Below are positions 20,553 through 32,268 of a DNA stretch of 64,000 bases, in pieces. The DNA lies in NCBI GenBank assembly GCA_022606425.2, contig JAHDVF020001564.1, forward strand, positions 1,674,001-1,738,000, read 5' to 3'. Source of the DNA: Lepidostoma basale (lineage: Eukaryota; Arthropoda; Insecta; Trichoptera; Lepidostomatidae). The notes beneath the pieces are model-generated. The model worked only from the letters and a program-made list of their open reading frames with translations, did not search any database and was not told the origin of the DNA. The position numbers and the translations under genes were made by a program. Position 1 is the stretch's first letter; each line of letters opens with the position of its first letter.

Positions 20553-20765
20553 TAGTCCTGTAAACTATTAACCATGGCACGCCATGCGCTCCTGTCATCC
20601 GTCAGTCTACAGGCTGCAACTAATGAGAGTCCAGTCAGATCCCTGATTTGATCGGACCAGCTACTCCCACCACTTTGCCCATGATGATGATCTTTTCTAG
20701 GTTGTCCTGATCTCTCCGGGCTATGTGTCCAAAATATTTCAGCACTCTCAATTTACATTAAAACT
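20553..20765 (-). mobile_element. LINE-F C-terminal fragment
   Basis: Minus strand reads SWSDQIRDLTGLSLVAACR, then DDRSAWRAMVNSLQD. Upstream codons give LKYFGHIARRDQDNLEK. This is the usual C-terminus of RTE-type non-LTR elements. A second copy is at 55560-55690. Confidence 0.65.
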
Positions 20766-21200
20766 AAAACCTCCCTGTGACTAATAAGAACAAACACAGA
20801 ATTTTTCAGCGAAATCGGTTTATAATTTTCGAGAAAATCAAGGACAGACACACAGACAGACAGACAAATATTAATTTATATATAAATGGATTGGTTGAGG
20901 TTGATGTTTAAAAATAAAGAATCAGAAAAATCTCTATCTGACTTGAGTTCAATTATAAAACGAAATTATTTATCGGTTTATCAAAAGAATTTCTGTTGAT
21001 TCTACTACGTTTCTCCAAAGATAGCGTATTCAGTTTGGAGATTATTCGGTTCCGGGTGCCCGTTTAATAGAATACGTTGTATTCACTTATTGCCCCCATT
21101 TAAGAGACTTCTCACGTCTTCTCCACTCTTGAGAATATCCATAGATTTGTTTGGAGAGAAATTTCAGATAATTTTTCACATCATATGAGAATTATTATAA
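20766..21200. other. no gene; repeat-like AAATCGGTTTATAATTTTCGAG word
   Basis: 20800-20880 resembles the AAATCGGTT...ACAGACAGACA tails common in insect repeats. The remainder is unassigned. Confidence 0.3.
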
Positions 21201-21207
21201 ACTAACT

Positions 21208-21404
21208 AACTAACCAATGGAAAGAGCCATGTTTAGAAGAACCTTGAGGGACAGATTTAGAAACGAATTTATGACAACAAACCAAGGTGACTGAGGTGGC
21301 TTTGCGGATAGGCGGGTTGAAGTGGCGGTGGGCTGGCCATATGTGTCGGAGAACCGATGGGGAAGACGGGTTCTGGAGTGGAGACCGCGTACAGGATTCC
21401 GTCA
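21208..21404 (+). mobile_element. RTE-B fragment joined to a LINE-A tail scrap
   Basis: AACTAACTAACCAATGG at 21200-21216 switches into RTE-B sequence (ERAMFRRTLRDRF to a GRRVLEWRP-equivalent). It ends abruptly at the PLE-F1 tip at 21404. Confidence 0.65.
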
Positions 21405-21640
21405 AAACAATGGACTATGAAATTAAATCATTTATATTTTTTTAACCGGTAAGCCGTGCCAACTTCTTCTTCTTTATTAAGGACTGTGTCCTGTTATTTC
21501 TCAGAGCCTGTTCCTGGGATGTAGATGTCCAACTGTCTCTCCAACTTTTTAGGTGGTCTTCCTGCAGGTCGATTTCCTGTTGGTACTATATTTGCGGCTA
21601 TATTCATCATTTCTTCAGAACATGTTCTTTCTCTCAAAAA
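21405..21640 (-). mobile_element. LINE-D 3' end; paralogue of 17433-18325 lacking the solo LTR
   Basis: The F1 tip plus GAAATTAAATCATTT (21418-21432) runs directly into TTTTTTTAACCGG and the LINE-D 3' end. At 17449-18215 the same two parts are separated by the solo LTR. Confidence 0.65.
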
Positions 21641-22602
21641 AAATCTTTAAACTGTTAATGAAAAAACTTTGTTTTTTGTATCACAATTGTATTTTATTTT
21701 ACGCGACAGCTGTTTCATTACCTATCTTGACATCATCAGGTGTTTCAATAATATATCAAATGTCAAATTTTCGTGATTTTTCGAATCTTTATGTGTATTT
21801 GTTCCTATGTCAATTTGAATAATTTCTTTGATATAATTTTGAAGTTCTTGCTGAAATTGAGTTAGGTACCTAAATATTTTAATTAAAAGAATGGTGAGTC
21901 ACTATTTATAGGATAAAAAACATTAAAGGTGTAAAATATAATAATAAAATAATAATATTTATTTATTTATTTATTTATTTATCCATTATACACAAATGAG
22001 ACATTACAAACGATAAAACATTAAGGCGACTCATTTGGACACAAAACAGTATTACAAAGATAAAATAAAACAAAACAACATGAGACCAAAAAAATCATGC
22101 ATGTCAGAAGGAATCCAAATATTTCGACGTCAGTGAGGCAGTACTCTTTCCAGAGTTTGCAATATTTTTTTATGATTACTGCCTCACTGACACTGAAAAT
22201 GTCAAAATCCGAGATGATTAGATTCAGCGTCCGGATTGCTCTTCCTACTGGCATCACCAAAGACAGGTTGGTTCTGCGTTAAATTAAAGCAGTAATTAGA
22301 AGGAACTATTACACACAGTATAGAGTCAAAAACGATCAAACATAATCAATTAAAAACGAAAAACAATAACAGAAAGTAGATTACATTAATAGGAAAGGTG
22401 ACAAAAGTTGAAAGTGGTTTAATTATTTTTTTAGCTAGATTGTAAAGAGGAATTATGTACTATATATGTCAATTTGGGTTGATGAAACAGCTGTTGCGTA
22501 AAATAAAATACAATTGTGATACAAAAAACAAGTTAATTAATTTAACAGTTTAAAATGTTAAGGTATCATAGTGTTTCGGCCAAAACAATAGACTATATAA
22601 TA
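21640..22602. mobile_element. PLE-F1 copy with inverted ends, interrupted by LINE-C2
   Basis: The left arm (21645-21955) and right arm (22470-22600) are inverted. The middle 22285-22440 matches 4250-4400 of the GIY-YIG copy. LINE-C2 occupies 21957-22284. The hammerhead-like motif at 21746-21699 (minus) is weakened by stem changes, and the right arm has lost its core box. Confidence 0.6.
21957..22284 (-). mobile_element. LINE-C2 3' end (AAATA tail) nested in PLE-F1
   Basis: (ATTT)n at 21957-21980 is the reversed tail. The minus strand encodes LVMPVGRAIRTLNLIISDFDIFSVSE and related text, as at 53140-53500. Confidence 0.7.
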
Positions 22603-22784
22603 CATTGTTAAAATTTGAAGGAATTAGTTTTTTTAAATTTAATTACGAGTATTTCAAATATCTGGTGTCCCGGCTAATGCTGTCTGGAAAATCATATATT
22701 CTGGAAAATTTGTGGTGTTATTGGAAATTCAAAAATTAAACCACAAACACAATCGTGTTCTTCCACCGTTAATATTTATTAAAA

Positions 22785-23335
22785 ACTAACCAATTATCAC
22801 GCCATTTCCCCGGAGGGGTAGGCATAGAGGATGGATCGCCACAATGCTCTGTCCTGGCATACCTCTCGGGCTTCCTCTACATTCATACATCGTAACATGC
22901 ACGCACATCGATTATTCCGACTTCGAATGTGGCCGCCTTTTAGTAATTGATTAATTTGGTCATGCCATATTTTCCTCGGACGTCCTCAGCTTCTTTTTTC
23001 ATTCGCGCCGCTTGTGTACAACTTTTTAACCATTCTTCTCTCATCCATTCGTTCCATATGTCCAAACCATCTCAGGGATCCTTTTTTAATTTTATCATTG
23101 ATGCAGTCATCTGCCTTACATTTCTCTCTTATTTATTCTATCATATAACGTTTTCCCGCACATTCTTCTTAGTGATCTCATTTCTACGGCGTTTATCCTG
23201 CTTTCATCCTTCTTTTGCCAGCTCCAAGCTTCACTTCCATACATGAGAGTTGGCACTAGTACTTCATTGTGTACTGCCATTTTTACTTCTGTGGATATAT
23301 TTCTATTTGCAGTAATGACTTTTAATATTAATATA
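22785..23335 (-). mobile_element. LINE-A subfamily 3' fragment
   Basis: Reversed GTTA tail and C-terminal codons up to the ALKVITANRNIS block. It resembles the 49366-49998 subfamily. Confidence 0.75.
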
Positions 23336-23389
23336 ATAATTTATTTTTCCTAATTTTAACTTTTATCCTTTTAATATTAATTTATTTTT

Positions 23390-23670
23390 CCTAATTTTGA
23401 TCGGTCACACTCTGAGACGGAACCCAGCCTGCTCCAGCAACGCTCAGGGTGCACTAGACTGGTGCCCTATGGGGGGAAAGAGAAAGCGAGGCAGACCTAG
23501 AGCCACCTGGAGAACAACCCTGCAGGACGAGGCTAAGGCAGCAGGCCTCACTTGGGATGATGTTAGGCATCAGGCATGCGATAGAGTCGGGTGGAGAAGA
23601 TTCCTTGAGGCCCTATACACCACGGAGGTGTGACAAGACAAAAATAAGAAGAAGTAGAAGAATTTTGAGT
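23390..23670 (+). mobile_element. LINE-E (RTE-type) C-terminal fragment
   Basis: Encodes IGHTLRRNPACSSNAQ, GKRKRGRPRATWRTTL and CDRVGWRRFLEALYTTEV, then stop, then an AAGAAG-rich tail. A typical non-LTR C-terminus of a family not otherwise present in the window. Confidence 0.75.
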
Positions 23671-23954
23671 AGTAGAAATTTTCTTATCACAGAGTATTTT
23701 AGAAGCTAAAGCCGTATACTCCGCCTAGTAAGACCTAGAAACCAATCAGATAGGATTCTACAACAATTTATGAGGTGTTATGAACACCATTGCAAATCAT
23801 CTCCCTGAAATAAATAAGTTATACTACAATCCTCCAAAATACCACCTCGAAATCAATTTCCTTTGTCCTATCTTCTCCTTGTTAGATGAGAAAAAGATGA
23901 TTCTAATGGAACAACCTTCTCTTTGAAGATCAACCACTATTGAGATTAATAAAA

Positions 23955-24690
23955 ACGTAATACTGGCAGAAAGTGAAGACGATCTACAAAGAATGCTTTA
24001 TAGGTTCCATCTTGTGTCTGAGAGATATAATATGATGATATCCGTCGCAAAAACCAAATGTCTAACAATATCCAGACAGCCTCTCAGATGCAAATTGGTT
24101 GTAGACGATAAACCCATAGAACAGATCATGAAAATCAGATATCTGGGTGTGGAGATATCTAGTTGCAACCATCTATATAATGAAGTTAAAAACAGACTGA
24201 TAAATCTGCGGTTATCTCCGTATGTCTAAGGGACACTGTCTGGGACAATAAGCATATGCTAGTGGAAAGCAAAGTTAGAATTTATAAAACATGCATCAGG
24301 CCCATAATGACATACGGAATCGAAGCAAGAGCAGACACTGTCAGAATCAAAGATCTCTTAAGAATAGCAGAAATGAGAACATTGCGACCTTTTGTCGGGA
24401 GAACCCTTAGAGATTGGATACCCAATGAAACAATTCGCAAATCCTGCAAAATTGAAGACATAGTGAGATGGAGTAGGCAGAGAAGACGATTCTAAAGGGA
24501 CCTCATCGAGAGAATGGATCCAGCAAGAATTCCTAATATCGTGATTCACGAGACTCCAGAGGGCCGTCGACCACCAGGACAACCACCAAAGAGGCGGAGA
24601 GAAGGCTGGTTGTCTTCGTTACAGGCAGAAAGTTGATATCCTGCATAAACAGATCGCAAGATCTACAAACAGAAGAAGAAGAAGAAGTAT
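23955..24690 (+). mobile_element. LINE-D fragment with GAA tail
   Basis: SERYNMMISVAKTKCLTISR, IMKIRYLGVEISS, MTYGIEARADTVRIK and RTLRPFVGRTLRDWIPN in adjacent frames. Ends in AGAAGAAGAAGAAG at 24672-24687. Confidence 0.75.
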
Positions 24691-24984
24691 GTAATACAAA
24701 AAAAATTACCAACCCTCAAATATAATAAATTCTATGAACGTTTTTTATATCCCCGAATTAAATGAATAGAAATTATTGTATTATAAAGATGGTTTGAAAT
24801 AATGAATTTCCTCGTCACTTGAAAAATATTACTTTCTTTCCTTTCCCGATAAACTTTTAGGAGCATATGATCTTTGAATTACTTGGACCAGGGTGTTCAA
24901 CGGTAAGAAATTTAAAATTAGAACAAAATGAAATTGCCGCGACACGATACTCGTACATTCAAAAATTAAAATATGCTATGAGCT

Positions 24985-25203
24985 TCTATTTCCACCGTAG
25001 TCCACCGGAGGTTTTGCCTGGAATGAAGCGTAGGGTTCGCATTTCTGCTACTCTAAGTAGGTTCTTAGTTTTGTTGGTATCGGCTCTGACTTCTATTCCA
25101 TACGTCATGATGGGGCGAACGCATGCCTTGTATATCTTGACTATACTTTCGGTTAGCATGTATTTGTTCCTCCATATGGTGTCGCGCAAGCAGCCAGCCA
25201 TAA
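24985..25203 (-). mobile_element. LINE-D internal fragment
   Basis: Minus strand: [48 protein letters not shown]. Cut at the TA microsatellite. Confidence 0.7.
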
Positions 25204-25204
25204 C

Positions 25205-25710
<506 letters not shown>

Positions 25711-25829
25711 TGTATTTTGATAAATAACATATTTTATACATATTGTATTTTGATCCGATTCGAAACCCGGACATGAAGATCAGCAGCAAAGTAAGGATTT
25801 ATAAGACTTGTCTGCGATCCATCACGATT

Positions 25830-26150
25830 CCGACTTCTAACCGACACTAGTCTACGTTATCAAGTCTCGTCACGAGGGATCTTGGACTCTCTCCCGCCGA
25901 CCTACGAAGCCACTCGACTACGTCACGCAGCTTCTGGCGAGTCTTCGCTTCAGCTGACCGACACTACCGCCCAGCGTAACATCGTCCTCAGCTGCTCGCC
26001 GCCCGGACTCCGCCCCGCTGCTATTGACATCCACCACGCTCTATTACGAGTACATAATACTATTAATGTATAATTTCTTGTGATCGAAAATAAACGTTGA
26101 AACCTCCTACGCCTTTCAACCCTCTATCCACCACCCCCAAAGAAACTTGC
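25830..26150 (+). mobile_element. partial LTR related to the solo LTR at 17465-18191
   Basis: Matches the central and 3' part of that LTR in opposite orientation (AGTCTACG, CACGAGGGATC, TACATAATACT), including the polyadenylation signal AATAAA at 26089-26094. The 5' end is missing. Confidence 0.65.
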
Positions 26151-26164
26151 TTTATTCGTTCTGA

Positions 26165-26365
26165 CTGGAATTGTTGATGTTCATGTGTTACAATGACACA
26201 GGAATAAATTCATATAAAGATTTGAAAAATCACCAAAATTTGACATTTGATATATTTTTGTAACGTCTGATGATGTCAGCATAAGTTGACGAAACAGCTG
26301 TCGCGGAAATAAAAATACAATTGTGATACCTAAAACAAAGTTATTTAATTTAACAGTTTATTTGT
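26165..26365 (+). repeat. PLE-F1 right-arm fragment
   Basis: AAATCACCAAAATTTGACATTTGATATA, the hammerhead-like motif and the ACAATTGTGATACC arm; the tip is degraded after 26360. Confidence 0.6.
26261..26310 (+). ncRNA. hammerhead-ribozyme-like motif (PLE-F1)
   Basis: CTGATGA at 26267-26273; stem II GTCAG/TTGAC (26275-26279 with 26286-26290) closed by G-C; GAAA at 26291-26294; palindrome ACAGCTGT 26294-26301; C at 26302. The flanks pair CGT with GCG as a three-pair stem I. Confidence 0.5.
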
Positions 26366-27289
26366 TTATTATGTATCATTTGTGTAATAGGAAATAAAAT
26401 AAAATAAAATTGCTGGCAGGGAGAAGGCGTATGTCGTATCTTCACCTGCTAAAGGAAGGTACCGTAAGAGAAAATCATTGGAAAATGCAATTAAAACTAC
26501 TCCAGTAACAAGAAAGCCTAGATTTGCAAGAATAATCAAAGATTTTTCATTTTGTAAACAAATTCAACATATTTTTTTTATCACAGAGTTATAATATATA
26601 CACAAGATATTTACAAAATATTTTGGTGCACGATTCTTATTAGGGTATTAGTTAAAATGGCGAATTTCCCGGTAGAAGATGTACCCCATTGCAACCCTAC
26701 TCTCTATGAAATAAAACTTTGATGATGATAACTTTCTTCCCTTACTTTTGTATTATTTATTTGCTCCGGAGTTTCTCATTTATTTTTTCTACCCTCCCAA
26801 ATCCTCCCTGCGTCTTCTTCCTCACCTCGCCCCTCCGCCGGCCTCCTCGCACTTCGCTGAAGTTTACCGGTGTGTAAATAAGTCCGGCCAAGTTTTTGAG
26901 GGATTGCAAAATTGAAAGAATTCCTGAAATATGTACTCTCCTCGGGATTTTAGTCCCATGGGCGATTCGTGATATTAGAATTTAATATTTTTTTAAAAAC
27001 AAAAATGCACTGCACTGGATGCAGGATCAATTGAGGGGTGGCGAAAAATGACTTGTTTGCTCCCATCCCAATAATAATAATAATAATAAAATTAGAATAT
27101 TTATTGTTTCATTTGGTATATGAAAAAGGTGGGTTTTCAGCTTAGATATGAAATATGTCGGATCATTTATGCATCTAAGGTATGAAGGGAGATTGCTCCA
27201 AGCTGATGGGCCGGCTACTGCAAAGGCTCGATCACCGTAATTTGTACTAGGTTAACGCTTCGGCTCAACTCATCTTCTTATTGCAGAGG
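26366..27289. other. no recognised gene
   Basis: A basic stretch near 26440-26540 (SPAKGRYRKRKSLENAIK) is open for about 60 codons but unidentified. 26800-26900 is pyrimidine and GC rich. 27085-27245 is a compositionally distinct block of unknown identity. Confidence 0.3.
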
Positions 27290-27432
27290 AGTTTGCCAAG
27301 CGAAGTGTGGTGTCGTCTCCTGCGGGGGCGAAAAGCGAAGGATGGAGTGCCACATCGGTTAAAGTGTGACAGTCGATTATTTCTGCCTACCCCTTCGAGG
27401 AGACGGCGTGATGGTTAGTTAGTTAGTTAGTA
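27290..27432 (+). mobile_element. NA-A retroposon 3' part
   Basis: GTCGTCTCCTGCGGGGGCGAAAAGCGAAGG followed by the LINE-A 3' end, stop-equivalent TGA and (GTTA)n tail. The part before GTGTGACAGTC is unrelated to LINE-A. Confidence 0.65.
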
Positions 27433-27469
27433 TTTTGAAAGGACCCCTGCGGACGTATGGATATACAAA

Positions 27470-27722
27470 TAATGGTTTAGAAAGTATACGTTAACAATGT
27501 GAATGGAGTACGGATTCGAGGAAGACCGATGAAAACATGGCATAACTAAATTTTGATTTCGGTATTTTCAGAAGTCGGATAAATCGATGTGCGCGTATGA
27601 CTCACTAAATGAATGTGGAGAAATCTAGAAACGTTCGGAAGGATAGAAAAGTGTGGCGGTCGTTTTTCTCAATCTTCTCTTCCGGGGGAACAGTGAAACG
27701 GTATGATGGTTTGTTGTTTTTT
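27470..27722 (+). mobile_element. LINE-A fragment, GTTT-tail subfamily
   Basis: Matches 10610-10855, ending GTGAAACGGTATGATGGTTTG. Confidence 0.65.
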
Positions 27723-27740
27723 TGTAATGAAATAATGGAT

Positions 27741-28260
27741 GTAACTAACTAACTAACCATCACGCCGTCTCCCCGAAAGGGTAGGCAGAAAGTATGGACT
27801 GTCACACTTTACTGATGCGACACTCCATCCTTCTCTTTTCGCTCCGCGGGAGACGCGGTGTGATGGGTTGCGAACCTCATCGCCACCAAAAGGCATCTCC
27901 CGCGCACACTTCGATCGTGCAACACCCACAAAATAAATCTAATATAAAATACAATGATATAAAATAAAATAACAAAATAAAAATAATTTAAAACAAAATG
28001 TTCTTTTAAGATGGTGCACATATTGTCTATTTAATTTATTTTCCACGAATCCACCGTTTTTTTAATTTAGCACATAACGCATAATGTTTTTTTCGATGTT
28101 GCACATGTTGACATGGACGATTCGGACTTTTGTGTTTATTTAATTTATGCTACACGTATCCACCGTTTATAAAATAAGCTGTAATTAGGCACTTAACCAG
28201 CAATAACTTTATAATAACATTGAAGAAATTATTCAAATTGTCATTGGAACAAAAAATGGA
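27741..28260 (-). mobile_element. NA-A retroposon, long copy
   Basis: Same organisation as 19508-19985, with the CGCGGGAGA (27845-27853) / TCTCCCGCG (27896-27904) inverted repeat. The distal part contains an extra near-duplicate of the GATGTTGCACAT / CGTATCCACCG block at 28085-28170. Confidence 0.65.
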
Positions 28261-28668
28261 TGTATCAATATATTAATCTGTTTTTGCTATTTAGAATTTC
28301 ATTACACATTTTACAAACTTGATAATGTAAAGAGCGATTCAACAAAATAATAATAAATTAAGTTTTGGCACAAAAATGATAAATGAAAAGCCTTAAATGT
28401 TGTCTATGCACTTCAGCGTTCGAAATAAGAAAAAAGTGGGCAGAGAGAAATTATAAACCACCCTTGGTATATAATGATATCTACACACAAGCCCGCCTAA
28501 AAAGTAGGAATACATATCTATGTGTATACAGATGTTACAAAATGATTTATAATGCATACTAAGAAATTATGTGTTTCAGTACTTTAAGAAGACACTATTT
28601 CGGACACGAATTTGAGTGTAGTGGAATAGAATGTTATCGGATAATGGGGTGCACACAATAATTATATA
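28261..28668. other. no recognised gene
   Basis: AT-rich, no repeat family assigned. Confidence 0.3.
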
Positions 28669-28669
28669 A

Positions 28670-28732
28670 CTAACTAACCATTACGCCGTCTCCCCGAATG
28701 GGTAGGCAGAAAGAATGGACTACCACACTGTG
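28670..28732 (-). mobile_element. LINE-A 3' stub
   Basis: Only the last 55 bp or so of LINE-A plus tail, joined directly to the next LINE-C copy. Confidence 0.6.
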
Positions 28733-29337
28733 GTCGAAAGTGGTTCTGTGATATGGAGTCCTCACGAGGCGAGATATTCCGTTATGCTGGAGAGGGTTCA
28801 GAAAAAATTTCTGAGGTATCTCTACACGAGGGAGTATGGTAGCTTTCCTTGGCTCTATCCCACGGCATTTCTTTTGGGAATGCTCGGAATCAATTCTTTA
28901 CAGCTTCGAAGAGATGGACATCTAATTACCCATTTATTTAGATTAATTAGGGGATACTTCGAGAACTCGGCCGTACTGGAGGGTGTTCGGCTTTTTGTCC
29001 CCGATAGATATCTCCGACAGCGACAGCACAGATTGTTTTACCTACCGGCCGCCAGAATCAATCTGCCTCTGGTGACACCGGTGGGAAGAGCAATTAGTCT
29101 GCTGAACGCAGTCTCCTCGGAGATCGACGTCTTTCGTGTTAGTGAAAGTACGTTCAGAAGGCAAATACTCTTAATTCTGGAGAGTATCCTGTCTTCCTAA
29201 TGTTGAACCATCTCTTATGCGTTTCTGGTAGTATACTATATTTAATATATTATTTTACCTGTTCTCAATAGATGTCTTAAAAATAAATTTTGTAATATCT
29301 GTTAATGAAATAAACTGAATTGATTTGATTTGTTTTA
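28733..29337 (+). mobile_element. LINE-C (jockey/CR1-like) intact C-terminus with 3' UTR and GATTT tail
   Basis: A single open frame to TAA at 29198-29200 contains VIWSPHEARYSVMLERVQKKFLRYLYTREYG, LQLRRDGHLITH, RLFVPDRYLRQRQHR and RAISLLNAVSSEIDVF. The ERVQKKFLRYL and R-LFYLP blocks are characteristic of jockey/CR1-clade polymerases after the RT domain. The 3' UTR of about 120 bp ends in (TTGAT)n. Reference copy for the family. Confidence 0.85.
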
Positions 29338-29830
29338 ATTTACTTTCCTGACATATTTCTCTCGCTTCCTTAACATTTATAAATCGTGTCATGCACGCGT
29401 CGATTTCCCTGACTCCTCACATGGCGGACATTCAATATTTGATTTATTTGATCGTGCCACGATTTCCTCGGTCTTCCTCTATTTCTAGTTCCATTTACAT
29501 CGTTAACATATACTTTTTTACTTTTTTATTATTTCCAGGTGTCCAAACCATCTTAATGATCCTTTCATGTTTTTGTTCATAATACACACCGCATTCACTT
29601 CTTATAGTTCCATGCTTCGCTTCCATACATAAGGGTCGGTAGAAGAACACCATTGTGCACTGCCATTCTAGCTTTTTTGGATAGGTTTTTGTTTGCGATG
29701 ACAACTTTAAGTGCACCATTCACTTTGTTGCCTGGCCCAACCCTTCTTTCAATATCCCTCTCCACATCTACTTGGTCTAAATTTTCACCATTCACGCTTA
29801 TGTTTCAGACTGTCATGATTTATTATTTTT
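29338..29830 (-). mobile_element. LINE-A fragment lacking its tail
   Basis: Minus strand from the NGENLDQVDVERDIERR block to the 3' region; an internal deletion removes the LRWFGH to LMYGSEAW middle part. It abuts LINE-C. Confidence 0.7.
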
Positions 29831-29869
29831 CAAAAATCGTTTACTTGGACTTTTTAATTTTTTTTTATG

Positions 29870-29975
29870 TAGATTTAGTTAAAATCCACCAATGTTTGAG
29901 GCAGCTTGTTTCCATTTTCTGGACAGACCAGAACCAAACTAGAGCAGAAAATGTGGATACATAAGTGGATTTTAA
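29870..29975. repeat. short inverted-repeat element
   Basis: GTTAAAATCCACCAATGTTTGAG at left and an AAGTGGATTTTAATTT arm at right; the same outer arms occur at 61005-61115. Confidence 0.45.
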
Positions 29976-30064
29976 TTTAAAATAATTTTTCGTTATTTAT
30001 TATACAATTAAATTTTACCGTGATATTTAAAAAAAAAAAATTAATTTTTTACTTTTATTAATTA

Positions 30065-30230
30065 AAATAATGGCCACATTCGATGTCGGAAAAATCGACG
30101 AGCATGCATGTTACGATGTATTAATGTAGAAGAAACTCGAGAGGTGTGTCAGGACAGTGCAGTATGGCTGTTCATCCTCTCTGCCTACACCTTCGGGAAA
30201 CGGCGTGATGGTATGTTAATTAGTTAGTTT
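30065..30230 (+). mobile_element. LINE-A 3' end
   Basis: AATGGCCACATTCGATGTCGG to GGCGTGATGGTATG, diverged subfamily. Confidence 0.6.
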
Positions 30231-30299
30231 AATTAAATGTCTTTGTCTTTTTATTGAAGAATTCTAGCATGCTGCATCCTGCTTACAATTTCTACATCT

Positions 30300-30725
30300 G
30301 AGCGGCCATCTTGAGTACCTCTTCTTCTTCTTCTTCCTTGCTGTAGACCTACGTGGTCTGTTCTCCAAAGGGTTGCTCCTTTTGTGAGGTGGATTCCCAA
30401 CCATCTTGAAGGAGGTCTTCCACGAAGTCCCGTGAGGATGACATGTAGTTCAATATAGGGGAGTCTAGTGGTGTCCATTCTTTAGACATGACTGCTTCAG
30501 TCCATCCTGCGATGTCTTCTCTATCTGATAACATCCTTTGTCTCACATATCTCTCTTATTCTGGTGTTCCTTACGCAATATACCTGCTATCATCCTCAGT
30601 GTCTTCATCTCCGAAGTTCTTAAAACTTGTTCGGTCCTGACTGTGTTTCCCTTGCTTCTACGCCATATGTTATTATTGGTGTTACACATGATTTTTAAAT
30701 TCTCATCTTACTCTTTATGAGTAAT
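30300..30725 (-). mobile_element. LINE-D C-terminal fragment
   Basis: (CTT)n at 30321-30339 is the reversed GAA tail; the minus strand encodes VEDLLQDGWES, MSKEWTPLDSP and RTEQVLRTSEMKTLR-like residues. Confidence 0.7.
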
Positions 30726-30744
30726 TCTGTATATTAAATTTAAT

Positions 30745-30930
30745 TAAATATTGAATGTCGGCCATGTGAGGAGTCAGAAAAATCGACGCGCGTGCATGAC
30801 ACGATGTATGAATGTTGAGAAACCGAGAGAAATATGTCAGGAAAGAAAAGTGTGGCAGTCCATTCTTTCTGCCTACCCCTTCGGGGAGACGGCGTGATGG
30901 TAAGTAAGTTATTTGGTTAGTTAGTTTAAT
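30745..30930 (+). mobile_element. LINE-A 3' end
   Basis: ILNVGHVRSQKNRRACMTRCMN to FGETA, TGA, then GGTAAGTAAGTT. Confidence 0.7.
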
Positions 30931-31565
30931 TTAATTTAATTCAAAATATAATTTGAGAAAGAATTTTTATTTTTCCAATCATTACAAAATATACACCCTA
31001 TTTGTCTCCTTGAAATTTTAAGCTGAAAATAGCGGCGATCCATATTTTTGTACATATTTAACCACCGCAAAAGAAGGGTAGGAACAGAAACGCTAAGGGC
31101 AGTTTTTAAAGTGTCATTCCACATTTCAACCCCTGCTTATTTCTTAGAAACAAGAAATAAGTTAGCAGATATAGGCTCGGGTAAAATACTGAACGGGAAT
31201 AACGGAAGAATAACCTAACTTATAATAAAAAAATCATCTGTTCTATAACTTGGAGAGTGAAATTTTAATACAATAAATTGTTTGACATCAAAAAGTACTT
31301 TGCCAATATAAAGATTTTTTTAAATATTAAAACAAATAAAATATTCGATCTTTATTGGTAATTGGTATTACAACTGATTATTTTATCTTATCTTCTTAAA
31401 GTCTTCCTAAATTATATATTGTATTTTTTTCTATATTCGCCTTCACTTTGTGTTGTGGATTCATATTTGAATAAACATAATTACACTTAATATAACAACA
31501 CCTTATTTCATGTTTCGGTTATAACCGTATGTGTAAAGTGAAACAAAGTATTGTAATAATAGGTG
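30931..31565. other. no recognised gene; PLE-F2 scrap
   Basis: 31430-31520 matches the PLE-F2 5' region on the minus strand (CACAACACAAAGTGAAGGCG). The rest is unassigned. Confidence 0.35.
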
Positions 31566-31567
31566 TC

Positions 31568-31835
31568 TCTAACTAACTAACTAACGATCACGCCGTTTCC
31601 CCGAAGGGGTAGGCAGATAGGATTGACCGCAATACCGATCTGTCCTGGACATACCTCTCTTGCTTCCTCCATATTCATACATCGTGACATGCACTTCGTC
31701 GATTTTACCGACTTCGAATGTGGCCGCCTTTCAGTATTTGATTATTTTGGTCGTGCCATGCTTTCTTTGGTCTTCCACGATTTCTCTTTCCACTCACACT
31801 GCTTACCTCTAAAATACCACAATGCCTCAAGACTA
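31568..31835 (-). mobile_element. LINE-A subfamily 3' end
   Basis: Reversed GTTA tail (31569-31586) and C-terminal codons; joined to RTE-B at about 31838. Confidence 0.65.
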
Positions 31836-31837
31836 AA

Positions 31838-32268
31838 GTCTTCAACCAGTGCGTCTTGTCAGTCATGACGTACGGACAAAAGGTCTAGTCTCCAGATTCA
31901 TGATCTCCCAACGCGCCATGGAAAGAGCCATGCTTGGAATAACCTTGAGGGACAGATTTAGAATAGAATTTATTTGACAACAAACCAAGGTGACTGAGGT
32001 GGCTCTGAAAACGGGTGGGTTGAAGTGGCGATGGACTGGCCATATCTGTTGGAGAACCGATGGCCGATGGAGAAGACGGGTTCTGGAGTGGAGACCGCGT
32101 ACAGGATTCCACAGGCTTGGATGTCCCCCTGCCCGTTGGACCGAAAATGAAGAGGATTATTGGACATGGATGGATGGGAGCGGCAATGGATAAGTGGCGG
32201 TGGCGTGCTTTCGAAGAGGCCCACGTTCAGCAGTGGATGACAGACGGCTGATGATGATGATGATTTAT
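31838..32268 (+). mobile_element. RTE-B C-terminal fragment
   Basis: ERAMLGITLRDRF, TEVALKTGGLKWRWTGHICWRTDGRW, RRVLEWRPRTG and RWRAFEEAHVQQWMTDG across two shifted frames, ending TGATGATGATGATG. Confidence 0.8.

Noticed and set aside
24256..24495. host gene for a 79-residue protein
   Set aside because: The TYGIEARADTVR text identifies LINE-D, and adjacent frames continue the same element.
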